From an uncultured Bacilli bacterium (lineage in GTDB: Bacteria > Bacillota_I > Bacilli_A > RF39 > UBA660): 17,040 bases of DNA. Position 1 is the first letter of the stretch, and every line of letters begins with the position of its first letter. The translations under genes and the position numbers were made by a program. Shown in pieces: positions 1 to 7,635 of the stretch. Location: the NCBI GenBank assembly GCA_910577075.1, contig CAJTKV010000016.1:13384-30423 (forward strand), written 5' to 3'. Below the pieces are notes generated by a model that was given only the letters and a program-made list of their open reading frames with translations, did no database searches and was not told the origin of the DNA.

Positions 1-288
1 CCTCCTAAATGCTGTTTTGATATGTGGGTAAAAAAGGAATTAGAAATTCTCAATAATGAAATATATGTAATTATTGGAGCTAAAGCAGCTAAAAGGCTAT
101 TTCCAAATGAAAATTTTGAGGATTTAGTATTTAAAGATAATCTATGGAATGGCAAATTAACGATAGTACTACCGCACCCATCGCCATTAAATAGAAGATG
201 GATCAAGGCGCATCCAGAATTTATGAATAAAAGAATTAAAGAGGTTCGCTCGTGTATTCATGAAATAATAGGAAAAGAGGAAAAGTAA
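1..288 (+). CDS. Uracil-DNA glycosylase-family protein, C-terminal part (5' end outside window)
   Basis: The frame is open from base 1, before the first ATG at 22, so this is the last 95 codons of a gene that begins upstream. The visible part has a Cys and Trp/Glu-Leu helix (PPKCCFDMWVKKEL), a hydrophobic strand ending in GAKAAKRLF, and the motif LPHPSPLNRRW. In the uracil-DNA glycosylase superfamily, an IVLLGxxA strand followed by an HPSP-type loop forms the C-terminal half of the uracil and DNA-binding site. The expected role is base-excision repair of uracil in DNA, in the cytoplasm. The stop lies 1 base before the next start, so it is probably cotranscribed with the HAD gene. The N-terminal active-site motif cannot be seen, so the exact subfamily and activity are not settled. 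Confidence 0.8.
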   Translation, partial: PPKCCFDMWVKKELEILNNEIYVIIGAKAAKRLFPNENFEDLVFKDNLWNGKLTIVLPHPSPLNRRWIKAHPEFMNKRIKEVRSCIHEIIGKEEK

Positions 289-289
289 A

Positions 290-760
290 ATGCTAGAAAA
301 ATTAAAAGATAAATATGTGTTTTTTGATGTAGATGGAACGTTATCAGAATATCGATATAACGACTGTCTATATTCTGGAAGGTGTCCCGAGTTAGGTTGT
401 CAAACTCTATCTAATTTGTTGTTTGATGATTTATTTGCCAAGGCAAGGCCTTTAAAAACTATGCAAAATATTATATCAAAGTTAGATAGCGATAAGGTTC
501 TTATCCTTGGAACAGTAGTTTCTAATAATGAAACAGAACAAAAATATCCTTGGTTGGCAAAGAATTATCCCAATATTAAAAGGGAAAATATGTATTTTAT
601 TTCATCGACGATGTTAAAACCCGATGTAATAGTTGAATGGTGTAAGCACTTTGGTGTTGCTATTTCCGATGTGGCATTTGTCGATGACAGATTAGATGTT
701 TTAAGAAAAGCCGAAGAGATGGGCATAACTTCATATCATCCAAGTTCATTTATGGAGTAA
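290..760 (+). CDS. HAD-superfamily hydrolase
   Basis: This is a 156-aa protein of the haloacid dehalogenase superfamily. Motif I is FFDVDGTL near residues 11-18, with nucleophile Asp13 and acid/base Asp15. A Thr/Ser-containing strand LILGTVVSN (71-79) fits motif II, Lys110 in MLKPD fits motif III, and FVDDRLD (130-136) is the metal-binding motif IV. It is short and has little room for a large cap domain. A Cys pair at RCPELGC (31-37) lies in the small insert after motif I. The expected activity is hydrolysis of a small phosphorylated metabolite or nucleotide, with unknown substrate. The ATG at 290 has GAGG at 277-280 and follows the glycosylase-family gene by 1 base, indicating an operon. The link to DNA repair or nucleotide clean-up is inference from context. 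Confidence 0.85.
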   Translation: MLEKLKDKYVFFDVDGTLSEYRYNDCLYSGRCPELGCQTLSNLLFDDLFAKARPLKTMQNIISKLDSDKVLILGTVVSNNETEQKYPWLAKNYPNIKRENMYFISSTMLKPDVIVEWCKHFGVAISDVAFVDDRLDVLRKAEEMGITSYHPSSFME

Positions 761-771
761 GAGGGCAAACA

Positions 772-1929
772 ATGATTAGTATAAAATATAAAAATTTATA
801 TGATGCTTTTATCAAACATTATAAGGATACACATGTCAATCCGTGGCATGAGATATCAGAAGATGAGTTGCAGGCTATTTATGATGATTTAACAGGTAAG
901 ATGGAAGTTGATGATGACTATACATTTAATTATTTGATGAATTATATAATAAAGAGACTCAGCGGTTTAGAAGATGCTCATACGGAATATGATGATTGGA
1001 AATTCATTCCCTTGTTATTTCGGGTTTTTGATAATGAAGTGTATATTTCTTGGCCTTTAGAATTAAAGGGTGAAAAAGTTCTAACGATAAATTCTATACC
1101 CATTCAAAACATTCTTGATGAATTAGAGGATATCATCACTTATGGAACGGAGGGTAAGAAGATTCATCGATATGAAAAATCCCTTTTTAATGCTAAAAAG
1201 TTGTATGGTTTGCCATCTTTGCGAGGAAGTTCTAATTTGAACATTAGAACATTGGGTAAGGATGGTTTAATAAGTAATCATACTTATGAAAAAGATATTA
1301 AATATCCCTGTCCGCCATTTTATGGATATTGGGAAGATAACGCAACTTACAAAATTAAAGGAGAGGCTTTAATATATAAGCATTTTAGCGTGCAAAAACA
1401 ATTTGAAGAGAAAATCCAACAGGCTTTTTTAGAGCTTGAAAAAGAAGATTTATCTAATGTATCGAAGATAATTATCGATTTGCGAGGAAATACGGGGGGG
1501 AATTCCAAGTTGAATAAGCCTTTGATAGATTTTGTAAATAAAAATCAAGATAAAACATTGATTGTCCTAACAGATTATCGCATATTCTCCGGAGGAAGAT
1601 ATGCCTTAGTAGATTTAATTAAAGCAGGAGCAATAACTATTGGCGGGAAAATAGGAACACCACTTAACTGTTACGGTAATTCCAATTGGATTAGAATAGA
1701 TAATTATGCTTTTTCGGCATCAGAAAGTTATCTATCACCTGGTTTAGATAGAAGCATCTTCGCTCCTTCTAAGGAAGATTTTCAAAAAAATATTACAAAG
1801 AGGGATTTAGTTTTAAATATTTTTGAGCCAGATATCTATATCGAGGAAACGCTTGAAGATTTCTTAAGGGAAAATGATCCCGTGATGGATGAAGCCATAA
1901 ATTATCAGCCAAGCAATAGATTGAAGTAA
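772..1929 (+). CDS. S41-family peptidase homologue, apparently cytoplasmic
   Basis: This 385-aa protein resembles the C-terminal-processing/tricorn (S41) peptidase family. Residues about 100-120 (KVLTINSIPIQNILDEL) look like the substrate-binding segment of a PDZ-like region. IIIDLRGNTGG at 233-243 is the characteristic strand of the catalytic core. TDYRIFSGGRYAL (267-279) places a candidate nucleophile at Ser273, followed by GGKIGTP. The usual SSAE-type serine motif is replaced by FSGGR, so activity is uncertain. No signal peptide or transmembrane segment is visible, unlike exported Ctp proteases, so it probably acts in the cytoplasm. The start at 772 has GAGGG upstream and lies 11 bases after the HAD gene. 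It is the last gene before a hairpin terminator. Confidence 0.75.
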   Translation: MISIKYKNLYDAFIKHYKDTHVNPWHEISEDELQAIYDDLTGKMEVDDDYTFNYLMNYIIKRLSGLEDAHTEYDDWKFIPLLFRVFDNEVYISWPLELKGEKVLTINSIPIQNILDELEDIITYGTEGKKIHRYEKSLFNAKKLYGLPSLRGSSNLNIRTLGKDGLISNHTYEKDIKYPCPPFYGYWEDNATYKIKGEALIYKHFSVQKQFEEKIQQAFLELEKEDLSNVSKIIIDLRGNTGGNSKLNKPLIDFVNKNQDKTLIVLTDYRIFSGGRYALVDLIKAGAITIGGKIGTPLNCYGNSNWIRIDNYAFSASESYLSPGLDRSIFAPSKEDFQKNITKRDLVLNIFEPDIYIEETLEDFLRENDPVMDEAINYQPSNRLK

Positions 1930-1940
1930 AATAAATATCA

Positions 1941-1967
1941 GGATTATTTATAAAATAATTCCTTTTT
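1941..1967 (+). terminator. Intrinsic terminator after the S41 gene
   Basis: The left arm GGATTATTT (1941-1949) pairs with AAATAATTCC (1953-1962), with one bulged base, over a 3-base loop. TTTTT follows at 1963-1967. It sits between the S41 stop and the next promoter and would close the first operon. Confidence 0.6.
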
Positions 1968-1978
1968 GTTATGTAAAA

Positions 1979-1987
1979 TGGTATACT
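1979..1987 (+). promoter_or_regulatory. Extended -10 promoter for the paralogue-HD operon
   Basis: TG-G-TATACT (1979-1987) is an extended -10 element about 22 bases before the ATG at 2010. No convincing -35 box is seen 17 bases upstream (TTCCTT). The start has a strong ribosome-binding site, GGGGGA at 1997-2002. Confidence 0.55.
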
Positions 1988-2009
1988 AACGGAATTGGGG
2001 GAATAATTA

Positions 2010-3548
2010 ATGAATGAGATTGTTAAAAAAACATTAAATCGTGGAGCACCGATTGATACACCTATATTGTTAAATATGGGAGATTTCTTACAGGTGTTTG
2101 ACGATGATAAATTATCTAATGAATATCGTGAGGCTATCAAAAGTATAATATGCTCTATATCTAATATTTTAATATTTCATGCGGGAGATACTTTTATCCC
2201 TGTATTTGCTACACTTACTTTAGGTGATGACAATATAAAAGAACTTCGCATTTCGGGAGAAAATATATTCACTTCTATTCACGAAATATTATATCCTATG
2301 GATATTATGGATATCATTGATAGCTTTGAATCAAGCGCCAAAATAGAGGAATTTAAGAAAAGAATTTTAGCAATTAAAACTCCTGAAGAATTAAGTAAAA
2401 AATTTCCTCGTCTATTTGAATTATATAAAGGTCAATTAGAGTTAAATAATGGTTTAAATATTTTAAGTAAAGTATTAGAGGATCCAAAAGCTTCTATTGG
2501 TACTAAGAGACAATATTTGGAGGCTACCGTTAATTATCTTAAAGAATTTTACCCCGAGATAAATATAACAAAGGAACAGGAATTTGCCCGTAATTTTACT
2601 CTTGAGAGATACTTAAATAGAATGTTTGATGTCATTACTACAGCTTTAGTACATGGAGAAGAAATAACGGAAATATATCAAAGTGGTACTATCGAACTCG
2701 ATAACTTTAATCCAGAAGATGCCGATAAATTAGATTTATTCATTGCGGCTAATTTTATGGATAGGATTGAACTAGAACAAGTTAAAGAAAAACAAAGATA
2801 TCTCTTTTTCTTGACCAATTATTTTAAAGATAATGTGGAAACTAAGGTAACGCGAACTAAAATAAAATACCATGAAAGAAAAGTGACACCGATTAATCTA
2901 TATGAACGCTATAAAAAAGTCTTAGTGGAAAATCCCGATTTATTGGCAGTTAATTTTACTCCTGCTGATTTTCGAGATATGGATAAGGAAGAAATTGAGG
3001 AATTTATCGTGGCATATCTATCTGATCTTTCTGCAAACTGGGAACTTATTCCCGAAGAAGATACATCAATTGAAAGGGAGATAAGAAGCATTGCCAAGAG
3101 AAAATATCATAAATTAAGTGCCGAAGAGCAAAAGCAAAAACAAGAAAAATTAATTAAGTTATATATGGATAAGAAAAGATTCTACGATTCTACAGATCCT
3201 TATTTTCGCATTAAGGGCAAGAATACTTTTGATGGCTATGTTGGTTATATATATCCAAACTCTATTGTCGTTTTAGAAAAGTTTTATGCGGATGTCGATA
3301 GGAAAAAAATTGCCGAAAATGAAGCTATATATATTTTAACAATGGCGGATTTTTATGAATTATCTCAACACTCGAAATCCTATTTAATAGCGAATCATCT
3401 ATGCCATCGGGTAATTCACAAGGATGGCTGGCAACAACGCGTGTTAAGATATATTAAGCGAAGAATATTAGGAGCTAATCCGGCAGATGATACTAACAAA
3501 CTTATTGGTCAGAAAAAGATAAGTTTAAATGAGAAAAAATTAAATTAA
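2010..3548 (+). CDS. Hypothetical protein, tandem paralogue A
   Basis: This 512-aa, charged and probably soluble protein is not one I recognise. It is clearly homologous to the next gene along the full length. Both begin with a motif containing LNRGAPIDTP (residues about 9-18). The C-terminal 200 residues are the most conserved, sharing NPDLLAVNFTPADFRDM, FYDSTDPYFRIKGKNTFDG, YIYxNSIVVLEKFY, YELSQHS and YLIANHLC. The middle looks helical and diverges. No signal peptide, membrane segment or nucleotide-binding motif is visible. The shared invariant blocks, with Asp, Lys, Glu and His, suggest a structured C-terminal domain, possibly enzymatic, but I assign no function. It starts at an ATG with GGGGGA upstream, behind an extended -10 promoter, and heads a three-gene operon. 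Confidence 0.85.
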   Translation: MNEIVKKTLNRGAPIDTPILLNMGDFLQVFDDDKLSNEYREAIKSIICSISNILIFHAGDTFIPVFATLTLGDDNIKELRISGENIFTSIHEILYPMDIMDIIDSFESSAKIEEFKKRILAIKTPEELSKKFPRLFELYKGQLELNNGLNILSKVLEDPKASIGTKRQYLEATVNYLKEFYPEINITKEQEFARNFTLERYLNRMFDVITTALVHGEEITEIYQSGTIELDNFNPEDADKLDLFIAANFMDRIELEQVKEKQRYLFFLTNYFKDNVETKVTRTKIKYHERKVTPINLYERYKKVLVENPDLLAVNFTPADFRDMDKEEIEEFIVAYLSDLSANWELIPEEDTSIEREIRSIAKRKYHKLSAEEQKQKQEKLIKLYMDKKRFYDSTDPYFRIKGKNTFDGYVGYIYPNSIVVLEKFYADVDRKKIAENEAIYILTMADFYELSQHSKSYLIANHLCHRVIHKDGWQQRVLRYIKRRILGANPADDTNKLIGQKKISLNEKKLN

Positions 3549-3562
3549 AAGGAGTTATAAGA

Positions 3563-5098
3563 GTGAAAGAAGTAATAAAAAGTGTCTTAAATCGTGGAGC
3601 ACCTATTGATACTCCCATAATGTTTAACGTCAAGGAATTTTTAGAAATTTTTGAAAATGAAGATCTATATACAGATTATCGCAAGAATGTCGTAGGTATA
3701 ATTAGCAAACTTTCTAATATTATGGATTTCTTTGGGGGAACAACGACTTTGCCAGTACTTGCGTCTATTTCTATGGATGAAAATAATTCAAAGGTTTTGC
3801 AATATCCTGGAGAAAATCTATTTTATAATATTTCAGAGATTTTATATGATGTCGATGTCGATGAGGTAATAGAAGCTTGTGAGCACCTTGATAAGTTTAG
3901 GGAGTTAAAAAGGAAGATATTGGAAATTAAAACACCAGAAGAATTAAAGAGATTGATGCCAAGATTATATGACTTATATACTGATCAAGTAGCAACCAAT
4001 AAGAATCTTTTGGATTTAGAGGAATTGATGAATGATCCCAATGCACCATTAGATTTAAAAATGCGCAATTATTCAAGAATAACAAGAGACCTTAGTGAGT
4101 TATACTCCAATTTTGATTTGAAGAGAGAACAACAATTTGCCAAAGATTTTACTTTAGAGTTATATTTAGAAAGATTACTTCATGGAATAGAAAACTTGTT
4201 AGCTAATTTTGAAAAGGTTATAGAAATATATGAAGATGCGAGTCTTGAACTAGAAAGTTTTTTAGAGGAAGATTTGGATAAATTAAATTTATATATAGCT
4301 GCGCAATTTATGGATACAATAGAGAATATTGAGCCAGAGGAACAGCAAAGATATTTATTTTATTTAACTAATTATTTTCGCGATAATGTTGAAACGCAAG
4401 TTACTAGAGTGAAAATAAAATTAAATGCTCACAAAGTAACACCAATATCTTTGTACGAAAGATATAAAAAGATAATGGTTAAAAATCCGGATCTATTAGC
4501 AGTTAATTTTACTCCTGCTGATTTTCGCGATATGAGTAAAGAAGAGGTGGAAGAATTTATCGTTGCCTATCTTTCAGAACTTTCGGCAAATTGGGAGTTA
4601 CTTCCAAGTGAAGATGAATCTATTGAGAAAACTATAAGGAATATTGCTAAAAGGGAGCACAGGGAATTATCTTTAGAGGAACGCAAACAAAAAGAGGAAA
4701 AACTCGTAAATCTCTATATGCAAAAGAAGAGGTTTTATGATTCGACGGACCCCTATTTTAGAATCAAGGGAAAGAATACTTTTGATGGATATGTGGGATA
4801 TATTTATTCGAACTCCATTGTCGTTTTAGAGAAATTCTATGCCAATGCCGAAGAAAAGAAAATAGCCGAAAATCATGCAATATATATTATGAGTATGAAG
4901 GATTTCTATGAGTTATCACAGCATTCTAGATCATATTTGATTGCTAATCATTTATGTAAAAGGGTCATACATAAAGGTTCTTGGCAGATGAAAGTATTAA
5001 AATATATAAATAAGACGGCTACGGGAGAGACACCGGCAGAAGATACAAAAAAAATAATTAAAGATGAGAAGATAACTCTTAAGGAGAAAAAATTATAG
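3563..5098 (+). CDS. Hypothetical protein, tandem paralogue B
   Basis: This 511-aa protein is a paralogue of the preceding gene and almost the same length, so it arose by duplication of the whole gene. The N-terminal LNRGAPIDTP motif and the C-terminal blocks (NFTPADFRDM, FRIKGKNTFDG, VVLEKFY, LSQHS) are kept, while residues about 30-250 have drifted. A 29-base stretch is identical in both genes (2946-2974 and 4499-4527), which may reflect recent gene conversion or strong constraint. The start is GTG at 3563, supported by AAAAGGAG at 3547-3554 and by alignment with the N terminus of paralogue A. The intergenic gap is 14 bases, so the two are cotranscribed. The function is unknown; a heteromeric pair or dose duplication are both possible. 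Confidence 0.85.
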   Translation: MKEVIKSVLNRGAPIDTPIMFNVKEFLEIFENEDLYTDYRKNVVGIISKLSNIMDFFGGTTTLPVLASISMDENNSKVLQYPGENLFYNISEILYDVDVDEVIEACEHLDKFRELKRKILEIKTPEELKRLMPRLYDLYTDQVATNKNLLDLEELMNDPNAPLDLKMRNYSRITRDLSELYSNFDLKREQQFAKDFTLELYLERLLHGIENLLANFEKVIEIYEDASLELESFLEEDLDKLNLYIAAQFMDTIENIEPEEQQRYLFYLTNYFRDNVETQVTRVKIKLNAHKVTPISLYERYKKIMVKNPDLLAVNFTPADFRDMSKEEVEEFIVAYLSELSANWELLPSEDESIEKTIRNIAKREHRELSLEERKQKEEKLVNLYMQKKRFYDSTDPYFRIKGKNTFDGYVGYIYSNSIVVLEKFYANAEEKKIAENHAIYIMSMKDFYELSQHSRSYLIANHLCKRVIHKGSWQMKVLKYINKTATGETPAEDTKKIIKDEKITLKEKKL

Positions 5099-5112
5099 GA
5101 GGATAAGGGTAT

Positions 5113-5688
5113 ATGGATTATAAAAGTCTAGAGGAAATCTTATTGAGTGATAAGCCAAGTGTATTAATTAAAAAAAACGAAAAGGCAATATTTAATTTTA
5201 TTCCAGATCTTGAAAAAAGTAAAAATTTTGAACAACATAATATATGGCATGTGTATGATGTCTATGAACACATTCTTCATGTTGTCGATGAAGTACCAGT
5301 AAATATTATTTCAAGATTGACGGCCTTATTTCATGATATAGGAAAGCCTGATGCTTTTACACAGGATGAAAATGGTGTTGGACATTTTTATGGACACTGG
5401 GATATATCAAAGAAGATATTTCTGAAATTTGCCGCGAATAATAATTTGGATGAGAATATAACTAAAAGAGTGGCAAGATTAATTGAATATCATGATATTC
5501 GCATTGAGACAATGAGTGATGAGGATATAAAGAAGATTATCAAAGATTTTGATGAGGAAGATATAGAGTTGTTGTTTTTACAAAAAAACAGTGATTTACT
5601 TGCTCAAAATAGCATATATCACCATCTTCTTGATAGTTATGAGGAGCAAAGAAAAAGAGTTTTAAATATCTATAAAACTCTTATTTAG
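5113..5688 (+). CDS. Stand-alone HD-domain phosphohydrolase (CCA-enzyme-like HD)
   Basis: This is a 191-aa HD-superfamily protein. Metal-ligand candidates are His46 in NIWHVYDV, His74-Asp75 in LFHDIGKPD, His91 and His95 in GHFYGHW, His127 in YHD, and Asp161 in NSDLLAQN. This order, and the GHFxGHW and SDLLAQ motifs, match the HD domain fused to bacterial tRNA CCA-adding nucleotidyltransferases. No nucleotidyltransferase head domain is present, so this is a free HD unit. It may hydrolyse 2',3'-cyclic or other phosphoesters, perhaps at RNA or nucleotide ends, but the substrate is inference. AGGAGG at 5097-5102 overlaps the stop of paralogue B and sits 10 bases before the ATG, so the gene belongs to that operon. 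Confidence 0.85.
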   Translation: MDYKSLEEILLSDKPSVLIKKNEKAIFNFIPDLEKSKNFEQHNIWHVYDVYEHILHVVDEVPVNIISRLTALFHDIGKPDAFTQDENGVGHFYGHWDISKKIFLKFAANNNLDENITKRVARLIEYHDIRIETMSDEDIKKIIKDFDEEDIELLFLQKNSDLLAQNSIYHHLLDSYEEQRKRVLNIYKTLI

Positions 5689-5696
5689 CAGTATTT

Positions 5697-6599
5697 TTAT
5701 AATTTTAGAAGAAGCCAACTGACTTCTTTTTTATTGGGATAAAATTTCTTTAGTATCATTTTTTCTATAGTAATCATGTTTTTATTGTAAAAGGGCAATT
5801 CTTCTAATGCACGCGATTTTATTTGGTGATAATTTGATTCTTCCTCATAGATTTCTAATAGGTGAAACTCAGGATCAATAATGGCCAAGAATAGAACAAC
5901 TTGCTCGATAGGTATTTGGATATTTAAAAGGGTCATTTGATATGCTATGATATAGGACAAAATCTCTCTTGGAAACTTATTGATTTTATCTCTTATTTCT
6001 TGTGCGTAATTCATTAATACACTGAATCTATCAACAGAAATATCATCAAGCGATGTAATGTTATTTCCTGCTGTGATTATATCCTCTATAAGGTTTTTAT
6101 TAATTGTGATATGAGGGGTATTTCTGCATAGAATATTTTCGTAAAAGCTCTCTTCAAAGGAAATTATTTTTTTATCAGAACAACCAAGAACTTGCGTTAA
6201 AGTCTTTTCAATTTCGCGATTATTTCTTATTCTTTCCTGAATTAAGTGATTGCGGACAAATTTATCGGTAATTAAAGATATTTCCTCATCGCTTTTAGGC
6301 CTTTTTTTATCGAATATATCAAATATTTTTAGATGTGAATCCATAAGGAAAATAAATAAAAAAATTTTTTGATCAAAAGTAATCGCTTTATTTTCTTCTA
6401 ATTCCTCAAGGTAATCTATGGTATCAATATATTCGCCATGTTTTCTTGCATATGTACGATATCTTTTCTTTAATTCTCCTTGAATTTTTAGAGCATATTC
6501 CCTTAGATAGAAGATTTCCTCATCAGATATATCGTGAAAATGATGAAATTTGGTATTGTCATAAAATTTTTTGATAAAAGTATCACCAATAATTCGCAT
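5697..6599 (-). CDS. Hypothetical protein, helical
   Basis: I do not recognise this 300-aa protein. It looks largely alpha-helical and charged, with hydrophobic helices around FDQKIFLFIFLMDSH and LSYIIAYQMTLLN that fit buried helices better than membrane spans. The frame stays open to a GTG at 6611, but I choose the ATG at 6599. On the minus strand AGGTGG lies 8 bases before that ATG, and the GTG codons at 6611 and 6608 are part of that ribosome-binding site. It is convergent with the HD gene (8 bases between stops) and divergent from the gene at 6712, with its own well-formed promoter (6625-6653). The function is unknown. Confidence 0.75.
   Translation of the reverse strand: MRIIGDTFIKKFYDNTKFHHFHDISDEEIFYLREYALKIQGELKKRYRTYARKHGEYIDTIDYLEELEENKAITFDQKIFLFIFLMDSHLKIFDIFDKKRPKSDEEISLITDKFVRNHLIQERIRNNREIEKTLTQVLGCSDKKIISFEESFYENILCRNTPHITINKNLIEDIITAGNNITSLDDISVDRFSVLMNYAQEIRDKINKFPREILSYIIAYQMTLLNIQIPIEQVVLFLAIIDPEFHLLEIYEEESNYHQIKSRALEELPFYNKNMITIEKMILKKFYPNKKEVSWLLLKL
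5707..5732 (+). terminator. Possible terminator at the convergent gene end
   Basis: AAGAAG (5709-5714) pairs with CTTCTT (5723-5728) over an 8-base loop. The stem can be extended to 5707/5730 with one G-U pair, and T-rich sequence follows. It would serve the plus-strand operon ending at 5688. It lies inside the 3' coding end of the convergent minus-strand gene, and the stem is short, so the call is tentative. Confidence 0.4.
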
Positions 6600-6624
6600 A
6601 CTTTGCACCACCTAGTAAATATGT

Positions 6625-6653
6625 ATTATATAATGCCTTTTTAATATTTACAA
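6625..6653 (-). promoter_or_regulatory. Sigma-A-type promoter for the minus-strand gene
   Basis: Read on the minus strand, TTGTAA (6653-6648) and TATAAT (6630-6625) are separated by exactly 17 bases. The -10 box ends about 25 bases before the chosen ATG at 6599. It is back-to-back with the plus-strand promoter at 6659-6688. Confidence 0.7.
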
Positions 6654-6658
6654 TAATA

Positions 6659-6688
6659 TTATCAATAATTAATAAATTGTGCTATAAT
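6659..6688 (+). promoter_or_regulatory. Promoter for the gene at 6712
   Basis: TTATCA (6659-6664) and TATAAT (6683-6688) have an 18-base spacer. A TG two bases before the -10 box (6680-6681) makes it an extended -10. GGAGG follows at 6701-6705, before the ATG at 6712. Confidence 0.7.
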
Positions 6689-6711
6689 ATAGGCGAATTT
6701 GGAGGAAGAAT

Positions 6712-7581
6712 ATGAAAAGCTTATTAGATTATGATTTTTTAATGCATGAAGTGTTTTATAAATGTTGGCATATTTTAGAATATATTGAAAAACATCCGAA
6801 TATGAGTGAACTCGATAAAGAAGCCATAAGAGCGACTATTATGGATGCTTTGGTATATAAGGGACTTATTGATCCAGAAAAGGAATCTTTAGATTTAGAA
6901 AATATGTGTATAAGAGAAGATTTGATGCATTATAGATATGAAAAACACCCTAATGTTTGTGGAATTCCTCAGTGGATGAAAGAAAGATTTAGAAAAAAGC
7001 GCCTTTATATTACGGCAGGAATGCCTATTTCTGTCTTTTTAGCCAAACCGCCAAGTAATATTATACAATTTTGTGTATATGATCCTAATACAGCAGTGAG
7101 TTCAATATTTCCCGATGCAACATTTTATAATGTCTTTTATACATCACCAACTAGAGGAGTTAGAATAGAAAGTAAAAGACCTTTTGTCGAAGTCGAAATA
7201 GATGGAGAATTATATTTAGTTGATACGATAACTAAGAGAATTTTTAAGAGTAGTTATTTTAAGGAAACTTATGGTTTTGATGTAGTAGAAGAGGTTCACG
7301 TTAGTGAATTAGAGGGTGAAAAGGCCGAAATATATAAGGAACATACACAGGAGATGAATACTTATGCTGATATGATTCCCTTTATTGAGATGACGATTCC
7401 GGGTATAAGTAATTCATCAGACCAAGCAGAGATGGTATATGAATATGAAAAATCTAAAGAAAACTTTCCAGACGATTTTGAAGATGCGCGTATATTTGCT
7501 GAAATGCTTCCTACTGCGAGTATAGAAGAATTGATAAAATATGAAAGAAAACGTCGAGCAAAAAGAGGTTATAGATTATAA
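6712..7581 (+). CDS. Hypothetical protein (weak transglutaminase-like segment)
   Basis: This 289-aa soluble protein is not assigned to a family. Residues 157-174 (PFVEVEIDGELYLVDTIT) resemble the His and Asp strands of transglutaminase-like proteins, where an HxWVEV..DG.W..VD pattern is usual. Asp171 could be the catalytic Asp, but the expected His is Phe158 and no clear GxCxxxA nucleophile motif is present. If related, it is probably inactive or very divergent. The C terminus (from about 270) is strongly basic. The gene is monocistronic: its own extended -10 promoter lies upstream, and a hairpin overlaps its last codons. The ATG at 6712 has GGAGG at good spacing. Confidence 0.7.
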   Translation: MKSLLDYDFLMHEVFYKCWHILEYIEKHPNMSELDKEAIRATIMDALVYKGLIDPEKESLDLENMCIREDLMHYRYEKHPNVCGIPQWMKERFRKKRLYITAGMPISVFLAKPPSNIIQFCVYDPNTAVSSIFPDATFYNVFYTSPTRGVRIESKRPFVEVEIDGELYLVDTITKRIFKSSYFKETYGFDVVEEVHVSELEGEKAEIYKEHTQEMNTYADMIPFIEMTIPGISNSSDQAEMVYEYEKSKENFPDDFEDARIFAEMLPTASIEELIKYERKRRAKRGYRL

Positions 7582-7591
7582 TCCTTTTTTT
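7566..7591 (+). terminator. Terminator overlapping the stop codon of the gene at 6712
   Basis: AGGTTATA (7566-7573) pairs with TATAATCCT (7577-7585), with one bulge and a 3-base loop, and seven Ts follow (7585-7591). The TAA stop (7579-7581) lies in the right arm, so coding sequence and terminator share bases. The purC -10 box begins 5 bases later. Confidence 0.6.
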
Positions 7592-7592
7592 G

Positions 7593-7601
7593 TGTTATAA
7601 T
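7593..7601 (+). promoter_or_regulatory. Extended -10 promoter for purC
   Basis: TG-T-TATAAT (7593-7601) is a consensus extended -10 with no clear -35 box. Transcription would begin near 7608, giving a leader of about 28 bases, too short for a purine riboswitch. The position rules out the in-frame GTG at 7606 as the main start. Confidence 0.6.
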
Positions 7602-7635
7602 TTAGGTGAAAATTGATGCAATAGAGGTGAAATTT

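Noticed and set aside
1793..2140. Minus-strand open frame of 115 codons across the S41 gene end and paralogue A start
   Set aside because: It is antisense to two well-supported genes, crosses a terminator and promoter, and has no family signature.
6600..6611. GTG start at 6611 for the minus-strand hypothetical gene
   Set aside because: The GTG codons are part of the AGGTGG ribosome-binding site for ATG 6599.
7606..7635. GTG start giving a 10-residue longer PurC
   Set aside because: It lies at or before the expected transcription start of the extended -10 promoter, and the extra residues are outside the family's conserved start. ATG 7636 has GAGGTG.
7602..7635. Purine riboswitch before purC
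   Set aside because: The leader is only about 28 bases, too short for an aptamer.
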